Below, in pieces: positions 27,237 to 35,962 of a DNA stretch of 64,000 nucleotides. A program made the position numbers and the translations under genes. The notes under the pieces were generated by a model, which ran no database searches, had not been told where the DNA came from, and was given only the letters and a program-made list of their open reading frames with translations. Location of the stretch: assembly GCF_001456155.1 (NCBI RefSeq), contig NZ_CP013293.1, positions 930,001-994,000 of the forward strand. Direction: 5' to 3'. How positions within the stretch are numbered: the first letter of the stretch is position 1; the number at the start of each line of letters is the position of its first letter. The DNA is from Chryseobacterium sp. IHB B 17019. Lineage in GTDB: Bacteria > Bacteroidota > Bacteroidia > Flavobacteriales > Weeksellaceae.

Positions 27237-28169
27237 TTAGTCAGGTTTATTATCAGACGTGTTTTTGTTTCTCTTTTTATAAAAGTAATATCCAATCCCT
27301 GCAATTAAAAATAACGGCCAAAGTGGAAGAATAAAAAGGAAAATCGAAGTGATGACATTCCAGCCTGAAGAAATAGCGGCAAAAGATTTGTCACCGAATG
27401 TTTTGGGTTCTTTGCTTTCTGCATACTCTCCATCCCTTCCATACAGAGTAATATCAACTTCACACATGGTATTTTGTACAAAATCCTGCCCGGAAAGCTC
27501 GATACTTTTGTTTTCAACTTTACCGAGATTGTAGCTTAACTCTTCCATCAAATAATCAAATTTTTGAATAGGAACTTTAATTTTAAGATAAGCTATTTTC
27601 TTATCATTATTATTTAATGAAATATTTTCACTTCTTACGATACCATCATATTTTGAAACCTCTTCCTTTACAATTTCTTTTGCAGTTTCGGCATCATCAA
27701 CGGTCAGTTCCAGAGTTCCTGTTTTTAATAATTTATTTTTCGGAACATTCAGTTCATAATTTTCTTTTTTAGGCTTGTCTTTGTAAACAATTTTCGTTTC
27801 CTTAATCACTTTCGGGGCCGGAACATTTACAATAATTTTTTCTTCTTTTTTAGCTGAATCTTTCTTTTCTGTTTTTGTTTCCAGCTTTACGGATGAAATT
27901 TTTTCTGATAAAGAATCGATGATTTTTGATGTGTTTTCAATCTTGTCTTTTACATCATTTTTTGTGTTTTCAAATTCTTTAATCCTTACATTGGCTGAAT
28001 CCAGGGCTGCATTGGCTTTATCACTTACATCACCTACTTTTTCGGACGCAGCAGACACCGCACTGTCGGCGGACTGTACCGCATTTTCAATTTGAGATGT
28101 TGCGGCTTCTCCTTTTTTACACATAATAAATGTACTTGATACAGCGATCAGTAATATGAATTTTCTCAT
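27237..28169 (-). CDS. DUF4349 domain membrane protein, putative lipoprotein
   Basis: A 310-residue envelope protein. The N-terminus is a signal sequence with Cys17 (FIMCKKG), probably a lipobox though not a textbook one. Residues about 25-105 form an alanine- and serine-rich coiled coil, followed by a short basic/proline linker. The DUF4349 domain (about 145-245) includes LLKTGTLELTVDDAETAKE and LSGQDFVQNTMCEVDITLYG. A C-terminal membrane helix (about 272-297, FLFILPLWPLFLIAGIGYYF) ends in KKRNK. DUF4349 proteins are of unknown function; the architecture suggests a periplasmic sensor or anchor. It is a stand-alone gene. Confidence 0.85.
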   Translation of the reverse strand: MRKFILLIAVSSTFIMCKKGEAATSQIENAVQSADSAVSAASEKVGDVSDKANAALDSANVRIKEFENTKNDVKDKIENTSKIIDSLSEKISSVKLETKTEKKDSAKKEEKIIVNVPAPKVIKETKIVYKDKPKKENYELNVPKNKLLKTGTLELTVDDAETAKEIVKEEVSKYDGIVRSENISLNNNDKKIAYLKIKVPIQKFDYLMEELSYNLGKVENKSIELSGQDFVQNTMCEVDITLYGRDGEYAESKEPKTFGDKSFAAISSGWNVITSIFLFILPLWPLFLIAGIGYYFYKKRNKNTSDNKPD

Positions 28170-28567
28170 ACGTTTAATTTTTTTGTTGAAGTAAAATTAG
28201 ACGTGAAATTCCTGTAGCGCTTGTAAAAGAAATGTATTATGCTGGTAAATTCATAATATTTTAAAAATCAATAATTTAATTTTATTTTACAATTGTTTTA
28301 CAAAAGATTTTGGTTTTTTTTATCAATAATTTAGATATAGTTGGTTTTTGTAAAAGCTGTGGTTTTCTTGTTTCATATTTTTGTTCATGTAATAATCAAA
28401 AATTTGATTGTTTTTTCTTTAAAAGAAGTAATTTGATTTATAAATTAATTAATATCAAAAAAAATAATGTAATTAATTGTATTTCACTATTTTGTGCCTT
28501 TGTTTTTTATATATTTGTTTAGTGTGAATTTTGTATGCAAGCTTTGTTTTATTTAAACAACATTAAT
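28170..28567 (+). other. Intergenic region between DUF4349 gene and metallopeptidase gene
   Basis: 398 bp of very AT-rich DNA between divergent genes. It must hold both promoters. I find no full TTG/TAnnTTTG pair, no hairpin with a T run, and only T-rich reading frames without a convincing start or composition. Confidence 0.4.
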
Positions 28568-30802
28568 ATGAATATTAGAAAACTACTTTATTTAGGGATA
28601 TTTATTTTATCCATTTCTTTAGGGAAAGCGCAGGATTTTTTCACGGCTATCAGTGAAAGATCCATTAAAGCGGATCCTAAAAACAGAACAATTCAACCCG
28701 AAAAATTTCTTACGTACACTTTGGATGTGGCCGGAATGAAAAGTTATTTTAATTCAGTTCCTGAACTGAAAGACGGTGATTTTAAAGATAAGGCTCCCAT
28801 TATCGTTTTGCCAATGCCTGATGGTACGAAAGCGAAATTCAGAATCTGGAAATCTTCGGTGATGGCTCCGGAATTAGCCCAAAAATTTCCTCAGTTGGTT
28901 ACATTTACGGGGCAGGGAGTTGATGACAAATATGCTACTTTGAAACTAGATTTTACAGAATTAGGATTTCATGCTCAGATAAAATCTGTGGTGACTGGTG
29001 ATTTATATATTGATCCTTATGCGAAAAATGATATCAATAACTATATTATTTACAAAAAAGCTGATCTGATTAATAAAAATCCAAGAGTTTGTGAAACAAA
29101 AGATGACGCTCTAGAATTAGAAAAAAAAAACGCTCAAAAAACCGTTACTTCAAGCGTAGGAACTCAAATTAGAATCTTCCGCTTTGTAGTAGCTTGTACC
29201 GGCGAATACGCACAGGCTGCAACAGGATTATCTTCACCTTCTGTTGCTCAAACCCTTTCTGCTATTGTAACTTCTGTAAATAGAGTGAACGGAGTGTATG
29301 AGCAGGAATTAGCAGTAAGACTTGTATTGGTTGCTAACGAAACTTCTGTTATTTTTACAAATCCTGCTACAGACCCTTTCAATGGGAATGATGATGCAAA
29401 CGTATTAATTGATGAAAGTCAGGACCAGATTGATGCTATCATAGGAACTGCTAACTATGATATAGGCCACACTTTCAGTACTGGAGGTGGTGGATTAGCC
29501 GGTTTGGGAGTTATATGTAATGCTTCGGGCAAAGCCAGTGGTATTACAGGTTCACCAAATCCTGTCGGCGACCCTTATGATATTGATTATGTTGCACATG
29601 AAGTAGGACATCAATTCGGAGGCCCACATACTTTTAATGCTACTACAGTCAATTGTGGAGGAGGAAATCGTAGTGGTGCTAATGCTGTAGAGCCGGGAAG
29701 TGGAATTACAATTATGGCTTATGCAGGTATTTGTGGCAGTACAAATAATTTAGCTGCTAATAGTATTGCTATTTTTCATACCCGATCATTTCAATCAATT
29801 ACTACAAAAGTTCAATCAACAACGTGCCAGGTTACAACTCCTGTTCCCAATACAGCTCCTGTTGTAAACGCCGGAAATAATTATACGATACCTAAAAGTA
29901 CACCATTTAAATTAACAGGTTCTGCAACAGATGCTGAAAACGGTGGATTAACTTATTGCTGGGAACAAAATGATATCGGTCCGGCAGGAAACTGGAATGC
30001 CCCAACCGGAAATGCTCCTCTTTTCAGATCATTTTTACCCGTAACCGTTCCTTACAGATATTTCCCGAAAATTACAGATGTTATCAATAACACACTAACT
30101 AAAGGAGAAATTTTGCCTTCATACGGAAGAACGATGGAATTCAGATTGACAGTAAGAGACAATAATGCAGGCTGTGCAGGTGTTGCCAATGATGATGCAT
30201 CCATTACGGTTGACGGCAACTCAGGACCATTCACAGTAACTGCACCCACTACGGCTGTAAACTGGTCAGGTAACACAACTCAGGCAATAACATGGAATGT
30301 AGCCAATACAACTGCTGCTCCTGTAAGTTGTGCCAATGTAAGTATTTTACTATCCACAGATGGAGGTCTTACATATCCAACGACTATCGTTGCATCTACT
30401 CCAAACGATGGTTCTGAGGTGGTTACAATTCCGAATGTAAGTACGACACAAGCCAGAATTATGGTAGCAGGTGTAGGAAACGTTTTTTATAATATCAATC
30501 CTGTTAATTTTACTATTACTCAGGTATTGGCTGTTGATGAAGCTAATGGTGATAAAGACGTATTCGTAGTATATCCTAACCCAAGCAAGGGACTATTAAA
30601 TATTAAATTTGGAAAACAAAATAATATCTATGATATAGCTATTCATGATGTAAGCGGTAGATTGGTATTTAGCAAGCCGGATAATAAATTAGATCATGAT
30701 AATGTGGGAACATTTAATTTAACGCACTTAGTGAAAGGAGATTATCTCATTACTGTTAAAACTAAAGATTTTAATAAAACAATAAAATGGATTAAAGAAT
30801 AA
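28568..30802 (+). CDS. Secreted reprolysin-like zinc metallopeptidase with T9SS type A sorting domain
   Basis: A 744-residue protease. The start at 28568 (MNIRKLLYLGIFILSISLG) gives a clean signal peptide; an in-frame ATG 33 bp upstream would add a polar extension and is less likely. A pro-domain (about 20-200) precedes the catalytic domain. The metzincin zinc motif HEVGHQFGGPH has its histidines at 344, 348 and 354, and the Met-turn is IMAYAGICG about 40 residues on. A cadherin/PKD-like beta-sandwich and an Fn3-like region follow, and the last 75 residues are a type A sorting domain (VYPNPSKGLLNIKF to IKWIKE). It should be exported by the type IX system to digest extracellular protein. Confidence 0.92.
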   Translation: MNIRKLLYLGIFILSISLGKAQDFFTAISERSIKADPKNRTIQPEKFLTYTLDVAGMKSYFNSVPELKDGDFKDKAPIIVLPMPDGTKAKFRIWKSSVMAPELAQKFPQLVTFTGQGVDDKYATLKLDFTELGFHAQIKSVVTGDLYIDPYAKNDINNYIIYKKADLINKNPRVCETKDDALELEKKNAQKTVTSSVGTQIRIFRFVVACTGEYAQAATGLSSPSVAQTLSAIVTSVNRVNGVYEQELAVRLVLVANETSVIFTNPATDPFNGNDDANVLIDESQDQIDAIIGTANYDIGHTFSTGGGGLAGLGVICNASGKASGITGSPNPVGDPYDIDYVAHEVGHQFGGPHTFNATTVNCGGGNRSGANAVEPGSGITIMAYAGICGSTNNLAANSIAIFHTRSFQSITTKVQSTTCQVTTPVPNTAPVVNAGNNYTIPKSTPFKLTGSATDAENGGLTYCWEQNDIGPAGNWNAPTGNAPLFRSFLPVTVPYRYFPKITDVINNTLTKGEILPSYGRTMEFRLTVRDNNAGCAGVANDDASITVDGNSGPFTVTAPTTAVNWSGNTTQAITWNVANTTAAPVSCANVSILLSTDGGLTYPTTIVASTPNDGSEVVTIPNVSTTQARIMVAGVGNVFYNINPVNFTITQVLAVDEANGDKDVFVVYPNPSKGLLNIKFGKQNNIYDIAIHDVSGRLVFSKPDNKLDHDNVGTFNLTHLVKGDYLITVKTKDFNKTIKWIKE

Positions 30803-30820
30803 CAATCCACTATTACAAAC

Positions 30821-30857
30821 AAAAAAGACCGTTCATAATTAGAACGGTCTTTTTTTA
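30821..30857. terminator. Bidirectional terminator between metallopeptidase and prfC genes
   Basis: A 14-bp perfect stem (AAAAAAGACCGTTC and its complement, 7-nt loop) with A run on one side and T run on the other. It serves both convergent genes. Confidence 0.9.
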
Positions 30858-30869
30858 TCAAATTTAAAT

Positions 30870-32465
30870 TTAGTCCTGTTTAAACTCACTAATAAAATGC
30901 AGCTTCACATTCGGGAATTTCTCCTGCGTCATGTGAATGGTAAAAGAAGAATCAGCTAAAAACACCAGTTGATTGTATTTATCTCGGGCTAAAAACCGCT
31001 GCTTTAATCTTGCAAATTCTTTGAATTCCTCAGACTTTTCATCAGCTTCAACCCAACAAGCTTTATGCATGGAAAGTGGCTCATAAGTACATTTTGCACC
31101 ATATTCATGTTCCAGACGGTATTGGATAACTTCATACTGAAGCGCTCCAACAGTCCCAATAATTTTTCTGTTGTTCATTTCAAGCGTAAATAACTGGGCA
31201 ACACCTTCATCCATCAGCTGATCAATCCCTTTTGCTAATTGTTTTGCTTTCAGTGGATCACTGTTATTAATATATCTGAAATGTTCCGGTGAGAAGCTCG
31301 GAACTCCTTTAAAGCTCAGCTTTTCACCTCCTGTTAATGTATCACCGATTCTGAAGCTTCCCGTATCGTGAAGCCCCACAATATCTCCAGGGAAACTTTC
31401 GTCCACCACCTCTTTTTTATCTGCAAAAAATGCATTTGGAGAAGAGAATTTCATTTTTTTGCCTTCTCTTACCAATAAATAATTTTCGTTTCTTTTAAAA
31501 GTTCCCGAAACAATTTTCACAAAGGCCAAACGATCCCTGTGCTTAGGATCCATATTTGCGTGGATTTTGAAAACAAATCCTGTAAAAGTGTTTTCCTCAG
31601 GTTTTACAAGACGTGTATCACTCTCTTTTGGCTGTGGCATTGGAGCAATATCAATAAAAGCGTCCAATAATTCACGAACCCCAAAATTATTCAAAGCCGA
31701 ACCGAAGAAAACCGGCTGCAGATCACCCTTCATATAATCTTCACGATTAAATTCCGGATATACAGATTGCACAAGATCAAGCTCTTCCCTTAAAGTGGCA
31801 GCTGCTTTTTCACCAATTGCTTCATCTATTGAAGGATCATTAATATCATCAAACTTAATCGCTTCCCCAACTTTCTGCTTTTTCTCTTCTAAGAACAACT
31901 GAATATTGTTTTCCCAGATATTGTAAATCCCCTGAAAATCCGCCCCCATACCGATTGGCAGAGAAAGCGGAACCACAGTTAACCCTAATTTCTGTTCAAC
32001 TTCATCCAGCAAATCGAAGGCATCCTTACCTTCACGGTCCAGTTTATTGATGAAAACCAACATCGGAATGTTTCTCATTCTACAAACCTGAACCAGCTTT
32101 TCTGTCTGTTCCTCAACCCCTTTTGCAACGTCGATCACAACGATTACAGAGTCAACGGCAGTTAAAGTTCTATAAGTGTCTTCCGCAAAATCTTTGTGAC
32201 CCGGAGTGTCCAAGATGTTGATTTTGTGGTTTTTATATTCAAAAGCCAACACGGAAGTCGCTACGGAGATTCCTCTCTGGCGCTCAATTTCCATGAAATC
32301 GGAGGTGGCTCCTTTTTTTATTTTGTTCGATTTTACCGCACCCGCTTCCTGAATTGCACCCCCGAAAAGCAGTAATTTTTCCGTAAGAGTGGTTTTCCCG
32401 GCATCGGGGTGAGAGATAATCCCGAATGTTTTTCTTCTTTGTATTTCTTTGATTAAGTCTGACAT
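30870..32465 (-). CDS. prfC: Peptide chain release factor 3
   Basis: A 531-residue translational GTPase that recycles RF1 and RF2 from the ribosome after peptide release. The G1 loop is SHPDAGKTTLTE (about 18-29), switch II is DTPGHKDFAEDTYR, and G4 is NKLDREGKD. The GAIQEAGAVK segment and the C-terminal region (FTLEMNNRKIIGTVGALQYEV) are typical of RF3 rather than EF-G, and the length matches. It is transcribed alone and converges on the T9SS metallopeptidase. Confidence 0.97.
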   Translation of the reverse strand: MSDLIKEIQRRKTFGIISHPDAGKTTLTEKLLLFGGAIQEAGAVKSNKIKKGATSDFMEIERQRGISVATSVLAFEYKNHKINILDTPGHKDFAEDTYRTLTAVDSVIVVIDVAKGVEEQTEKLVQVCRMRNIPMLVFINKLDREGKDAFDLLDEVEQKLGLTVVPLSLPIGMGADFQGIYNIWENNIQLFLEEKKQKVGEAIKFDDINDPSIDEAIGEKAAATLREELDLVQSVYPEFNREDYMKGDLQPVFFGSALNNFGVRELLDAFIDIAPMPQPKESDTRLVKPEENTFTGFVFKIHANMDPKHRDRLAFVKIVSGTFKRNENYLLVREGKKMKFSSPNAFFADKKEVVDESFPGDIVGLHDTGSFRIGDTLTGGEKLSFKGVPSFSPEHFRYINNSDPLKAKQLAKGIDQLMDEGVAQLFTLEMNNRKIIGTVGALQYEVIQYRLEHEYGAKCTYEPLSMHKACWVEADEKSEEFKEFARLKQRFLARDKYNQLVFLADSSFTIHMTQEKFPNVKLHFISEFKQD

Positions 32466-32615
32466 ATCGTATTTTGAAGTTGCAAAAATCGGGAATTTTA
32501 ATGGAAATTAAAAATGAATTTGGATGGTTTAAGGCTTAAAACCCGAAGTTTAAGTATAAAACCCGGAAATTTGCAATTCACCATTGACATATTCACTTTT
32601 TTAATACAAAAAAAT

Positions 32616-32623
32616 TATCTTTG
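32616..32623 (+). promoter_or_regulatory. -7 promoter element of the CPBP protease gene
   Basis: TATCTTTG, exact fit to TAnnTTTG, 18 bp before the start codon. The nearest upstream TTG is 29 nt away, longer than the usual spacer. Confidence 0.5.
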
Positions 32624-32641
32624 TTTCACTAAATTTTTATC

Positions 32642-33472
32642 ATGGAAAACAGCAGATATCCGAAGTTTACGTTTACATGGATTGGAGGACTGGTCTTATT
32701 GGCAGGGTTATTTGTGGGAACAATGGTTGTTTCATTTTTTAATGTTTTCTGGATGTTTGTTTTCAAGGAAAATCTTCAGTTTAGAGATTGGTTTTTCATG
32801 CTTTCCAATGCAGCGGGATTCCTTACTGCAATTGCCTTTTTTGATTTTTTTATTGTAAGAAGGACAACCGGAAAAAAGCTTAATTTTAATTTTTCACCAA
32901 CGAATTTTTACACTTATCTATTGATTTTTCCTTTAATGATCGGCATGATGTTCATTGCAGAATTCATCGCGGCGCAAATCCCTACAACAGGTCCTTTCTT
33001 TGGAAAATATTATGAATTTTTCAGCAGGTTGATGGAGCAGCTGACGGATGATCCGGTAGTAATGATTATTACAGCGGTAATATGTGCGCCTATTTTTGAG
33101 GAAATTATTTTCAGAGGAATTATTCAGAAAGGATTGATTAATAAAGGTGTTGAACCCTGGAAAGCAATTTTTTTTGCTTCCATTATTTTCGGATTGGTTC
33201 ATGCAAATCCGTGGCAGTTTGTGGGAGCGATTTTATTAGGCTGTGTTTTGGGTTTGGTTTATTTTAAAACAAAATCATTACTATTACCTATGTTACTTCA
33301 TGGTTTTAATAATTTGTGTTCATCCTTGTTAATTTTATATACTAAAAATGAAAGTTTTGCTGATGCTTTTAAAGTATCGGAATGGATCATATTAGCAATC
33401 GGAATCATACTTTTTTCTTTGTTTTACTATTTATTTATGAAGAATTATAAAGTGCATTATGCTGAGATCTAA
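32642..33472 (+). CDS. CPBP family intramembrane metalloprotease
   Basis: A 276-residue membrane protein of the CAAX/bacteriocin-processing (CPBP, Abi) family, with about seven hydrophobic segments. Its conserved motifs are complete: Glu153-Glu154 and Arg158 in FEEIIFRG, His187 in FGLVHANP, and His220 with Asn224 in LLHGFNN, which form the glutamate/metal site within the membrane. In bacteria such proteins process or sense membrane peptides; some give bacteriocin immunity, but there is no bacteriocin gene here. A repeat element starts right at its stop codon. Confidence 0.92.
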   Translation: MENSRYPKFTFTWIGGLVLLAGLFVGTMVVSFFNVFWMFVFKENLQFRDWFFMLSNAAGFLTAIAFFDFFIVRRTTGKKLNFNFSPTNFYTYLLIFPLMIGMMFIAEFIAAQIPTTGPFFGKYYEFFSRLMEQLTDDPVVMIITAVICAPIFEEIIFRGIIQKGLINKGVEPWKAIFFASIIFGLVHANPWQFVGAILLGCVLGLVYFKTKSLLLPMLLHGFNNLCSSLLILYTKNESFADAFKVSEWIILAIGIILFSLFYYLFMKNYKVHYAEI

Positions 33473-33555
33473 ACACTAATATTACAAATGTTTTCACGAA
33501 TACCACAATTTTAATTTGTGATAATTTGTGCAAAAAGTTAGTATGATTTGTGTTT
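33471..33555. repeat. AAACACAAATT-type inverted repeat element (degenerate copy)
   Basis: Starts at the stop codon of the CPBP gene. The left arm (AAACACTAATATTACAAATG onward) and the complement of the right arm (AAACACAAATCATACTAAC onward) both resemble the perfect arms of the element at 52988-53166, with several mismatches. No insert separates the arms and no ORF is present. Confidence 0.55.
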
Positions 33556-33582
33556 AAATAAAATAAAAAAATGAAATTGAAA

Positions 33583-34158
33583 ATGGAACTACTCGTAGCA
33601 ACACACAACGAACATAAAAAAGAAGAAATTCAACAGATTTTAGGAAACGATTTTGTCGTAAAAAGTCTTACAGATTATAATATTCATGAAGAAATTGTAG
33701 AAGATGGCGATTCTTTCAATGCCAATGCTTTGATTAAAGCCAAATATTGCTTCGAAAAAACAGGAATTCCAAGCCTTGGCGACGACAGCGGTCTGGTGGT
33801 TGAGTCTCTGGATGGAAGACCGGGAATTTTCTCCGCCCGTTATGCCGGTGACCATGATTTTGCAAAAAATATTGAGAAAGTTTTAAACGAAATGAATGGT
33901 GTTGAAAACAGAAAAGCATATTTCATCACGGTTTTATGTTATTATGACGAAAACGGTGCGAAATATTTTGAAGGTAAAGCCCACGGAAATTTATTAACTG
34001 AAAATAAAGGTTTCAAAGGTTTTGGGTATGATCCTATTTTTGTTCCGGAAGGTCATGAAAAGACTTTTGCAGAAATGAATCCTGAGGATAAAAACAAAAT
34101 CAGCCACAGAAAGCAAGCACTGGATTTATTTCTTGATTTTTTGAAAGTAAAAGAATAA
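33583..34158 (+). CDS. rdgB: XTP/dITP diphosphatase (non-canonical purine NTP pyrophosphatase)
   Basis: A house-cleaning enzyme that hydrolyses ITP, dITP and XTP to monophosphates and so keeps damaged purines out of nucleic acids. Family motifs are ATHNEHKKEEI near the N-terminus, GDDSGLVVESLDGRPGIFSA with the catalytic acidic pair, FGYDPIFVPEGHEKTFAEM and SHRKQAL near the end. The start at 33583 (MELLVATHN) gives 191 residues and matches the usual family N-terminus; an ATG 12 bp upstream is also possible. It lies upstream of rnz on the same strand, but a repeat-like stretch stands in between. Confidence 0.93.
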   Translation: MELLVATHNEHKKEEIQQILGNDFVVKSLTDYNIHEEIVEDGDSFNANALIKAKYCFEKTGIPSLGDDSGLVVESLDGRPGIFSARYAGDHDFAKNIEKVLNEMNGVENRKAYFITVLCYYDENGAKYFEGKAHGNLLTENKGFKGFGYDPIFVPEGHEKTFAEMNPEDKNKISHRKQALDLFLDFLKVKE

Positions 34159-34171
34159 TTTTAACTGTATT

Positions 34172-34211
34172 TTGTCATTCTGACGAAGGAAGAATCTCAT
34201 CAAAATGACAG
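34172..34211. repeat. TGTCATTCTGA inverted repeat element
   Basis: A 40-bp stretch starting TTTGTCATTCTGACGAAGG and ending AAAATGACA, the ends being imperfect inverted repeats. I recall this type of sequence as widespread between Bacteroidota genes; only this copy is seen in the window. Confidence 0.5.
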
Positions 34212-34233
34212 TGTTTAAGTTAAAAATCTATCG

Positions 34234-34241
34234 TACATTTG
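34234..34241 (+). promoter_or_regulatory. -7 promoter element of rnz
   Basis: TACATTTG, exact fit to TAnnTTTG, 20 bp before the rnz start. No TTG at the right spacing. Confidence 0.4.
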
Positions 34242-34261
34242 CTACTTAATAAACTATTGAT

Positions 34262-35176
34262 TTGAGCACTTATTTAACGATATTAGGCTTTAATTCAGCG
34301 ATTCCTACGATCAATTCCTCTCCGACTGCACAGTTTCTGGAAATGGAAGAAAGGTCTTTCCTGATTGATTGTGGGGAAGGAACTCAGGTACAGCTAAGAA
34401 AAGCAAAAGCGAAATTTTCCAGGATCAATCATATTTTTATTTCGCATCTTCACGGGGACCATTGTTTTGGTTTGCCGGGACTAATTGCGTCTTTCAGGTT
34501 GTTGGGAAGGGATATGCCGCTTCATGTATACGGCCCGAAAGGAATTAAGAATATGCTGGAAACGATCTTCACGATTACGGAAACACACCGTGGTTTTGAG
34601 GTGGTTTATCATGAGCTGGATAAGAATTATTCCGAAAAAATTTATGAGGACAGCAGGGTAGAAGTTCACACGATTCCTTTGGATCACAGGATTTACTGCA
34701 ACGGTTATTTATTTAAGGAAAAACCGAAAGACAGACATCTGAACATGAAGGAAATTGCAAAATATAGTGAAATTGAGACCTGCGATTACCACAATATCAA
34801 GGCTGGAAAAGATTTTGTTTTAAGCGATGGATATGTTATTAAAAACGAAATTCTTACGATAGATCCGGCTCCGCCTGTTTCCTACGCATTTTGCAGCGAT
34901 ACAAGATATCTGGAAAGTGTGATTCCTTTGATTAAAAATGTGACGGTTTTGTATCATGAATCTACATTCTTGCATGATCTGAAGGAAATGGCAGATTATA
35001 CCGGCCACACAACGGCTTTGGAAGCGGCCACAATTGCTCAGAAAGCTGAGGTGGGGAAGCTGATTTTAGGGCATTTTTCTAATAGGTATGGAGATTTAAC
35101 GGTATTTACAGATGAAGCGAGGGTAATTTTCCCGAATACTTTTTTACCAAAGGCATTAGAGCCTGTGAAAATTTAA
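34262..35176 (+). CDS. rnz: Ribonuclease Z
   Basis: A 304-residue metallo-beta-lactamase-fold endonuclease that trims the 3' trailer of tRNA precursors. The zinc motif HLHGDH gives His62, His64, Asp66 and His67. Also present are SFLIDCGEGTQVQLRKA, PLDHRIYCNGYLF, SDTRYLE (with the bridging Asp) and ILGHFSNRY. The start is a TTG at 34262; the N-terminus it gives (MSTYLTILGFNSAIPT) matches the family with no extra or missing residues. The next gene begins 4 bp after its stop, suggesting an operon with TIGR02757 and the heptad-repeat membrane protein. Confidence 0.95.
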   Translation: MSTYLTILGFNSAIPTINSSPTAQFLEMEERSFLIDCGEGTQVQLRKAKAKFSRINHIFISHLHGDHCFGLPGLIASFRLLGRDMPLHVYGPKGIKNMLETIFTITETHRGFEVVYHELDKNYSEKIYEDSRVEVHTIPLDHRIYCNGYLFKEKPKDRHLNMKEIAKYSEIETCDYHNIKAGKDFVLSDGYVIKNEILTIDPAPPVSYAFCSDTRYLESVIPLIKNVTVLYHESTFLHDLKEMADYTGHTTALEAATIAQKAEVGKLILGHFSNRYGDLTVFTDEARVIFPNTFLPKALEPVKI

Positions 35177-35180
35177 TTTT

Positions 35181-35951
35181 ATGTTGAAGTTTGAAGAATT
35201 AAAAATCTTCTTAGACGAAAAGGCTGATCAATACAATCATCCGGAGTTTATAGAAAACGACCCGATACAGATTCCGCACCGTTTTTCCTTGAAGCAGGAT
35301 GTTGAGATTGCCGGTTTTCTGGCGGCGACAATTTCTTGGGGAAATAGAAAAGCGATCATAAAATCTGCGGAGAAAATGCTGGATATTATGGGAAATTCTC
35401 CTTATGATTTTGTCTTGAATTATTCTGAAAAAGATCTTGAAGATCTTAAAGATAAAAGTATTCACAGAACATTTAATGGTGAAGATTTTACCTATTTTAT
35501 CAAACAATTTAATAGAATTTATAAAGAAAATGAAAGCCTGGAGAATTTATTTAAGGTAAATGATCAGGAAACCAATTTTCTTCACGCCATTGAAAGATTC
35601 AGAAGCCAATTTTTAGGAGCTGAAAAGCACAGGAGCCACAAGCATGTAAGCTCACCTTATAAGAATTCTTCGACCAAAAGAATTATTATGTTTCTTAGGT
35701 GGATGGTTCGTAAAGATAAGCGTGGCGTGGATTTTGGTCTTTGGGAAAACATAGATCAAAAGCATCTTTCGATTCCTCTGGATGTACATACGGGAAATAT
35801 TTCAAGGAAGCTGGGACTGATTTCCAGGACTCAGAATGATTGGAAAACAGTGGAAGAGCTGGATATGGTTATTAGAAGATTTGATGAAAAAGATCCTGCA
35901 AAATATGATTTTGCATTGTTCGGATTAGGGGTAACAAAAGAATTATTATAA
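35181..35951 (+). CDS. TIGR02757 family protein (DUF2400)
   Basis: A 256-residue protein of the TIGR02757/DUF2400 family, common in Bacteroidota and of unknown function. Recognisable segments are NDPIQIPHRFSLKQDVEIAG, FLAATISWGNRKAIIKSAE, CLRWM-like FLRWMVRKDKRGVDFGLW, and PLDVHTGNISRKLGL. The helical pattern with IPLDVHTG recalls HhH-GPD DNA glycosylase folds, but no catalytic residue is established, so this is only a possibility. It starts 4 bp after rnz and is followed 11 bp later by a coiled-coil membrane protein gene. Confidence 0.88.
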   Translation: MLKFEELKIFLDEKADQYNHPEFIENDPIQIPHRFSLKQDVEIAGFLAATISWGNRKAIIKSAEKMLDIMGNSPYDFVLNYSEKDLEDLKDKSIHRTFNGEDFTYFIKQFNRIYKENESLENLFKVNDQETNFLHAIERFRSQFLGAEKHRSHKHVSSPYKNSSTKRIIMFLRWMVRKDKRGVDFGLWENIDQKHLSIPLDVHTGNISRKLGLISRTQNDWKTVEELDMVIRRFDEKDPAKYDFALFGLGVTKELL

Positions 35952-35962
35952 AACAAAACACA

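Noticed and set aside
27237..28169. Tape-measure or phage origin for the coiled-coil region
   Set aside because: The DUF4349 domain and C-terminal membrane helix identify an ordinary envelope protein; no phage genes are near.
28310..28522. A 70-codon plus-strand reading frame in the gap before the metallopeptidase gene
   Set aside because: Phe/Cys/Ile-rich translation of T-rich non-coding DNA, no domain, no supported start, and it sits where the promoter should be.
32514..32858. A 114-codon frame overlapping the start of the CPBP protease
   Set aside because: Different frame from a gene with complete family motifs; starts upstream of the promoter element.
32642..33472. Bacteriocin immunity or abortive infection function for the CPBP protein
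   Set aside because: No peptide precursor, transporter or toxin gene nearby; neighbours are housekeeping genes.
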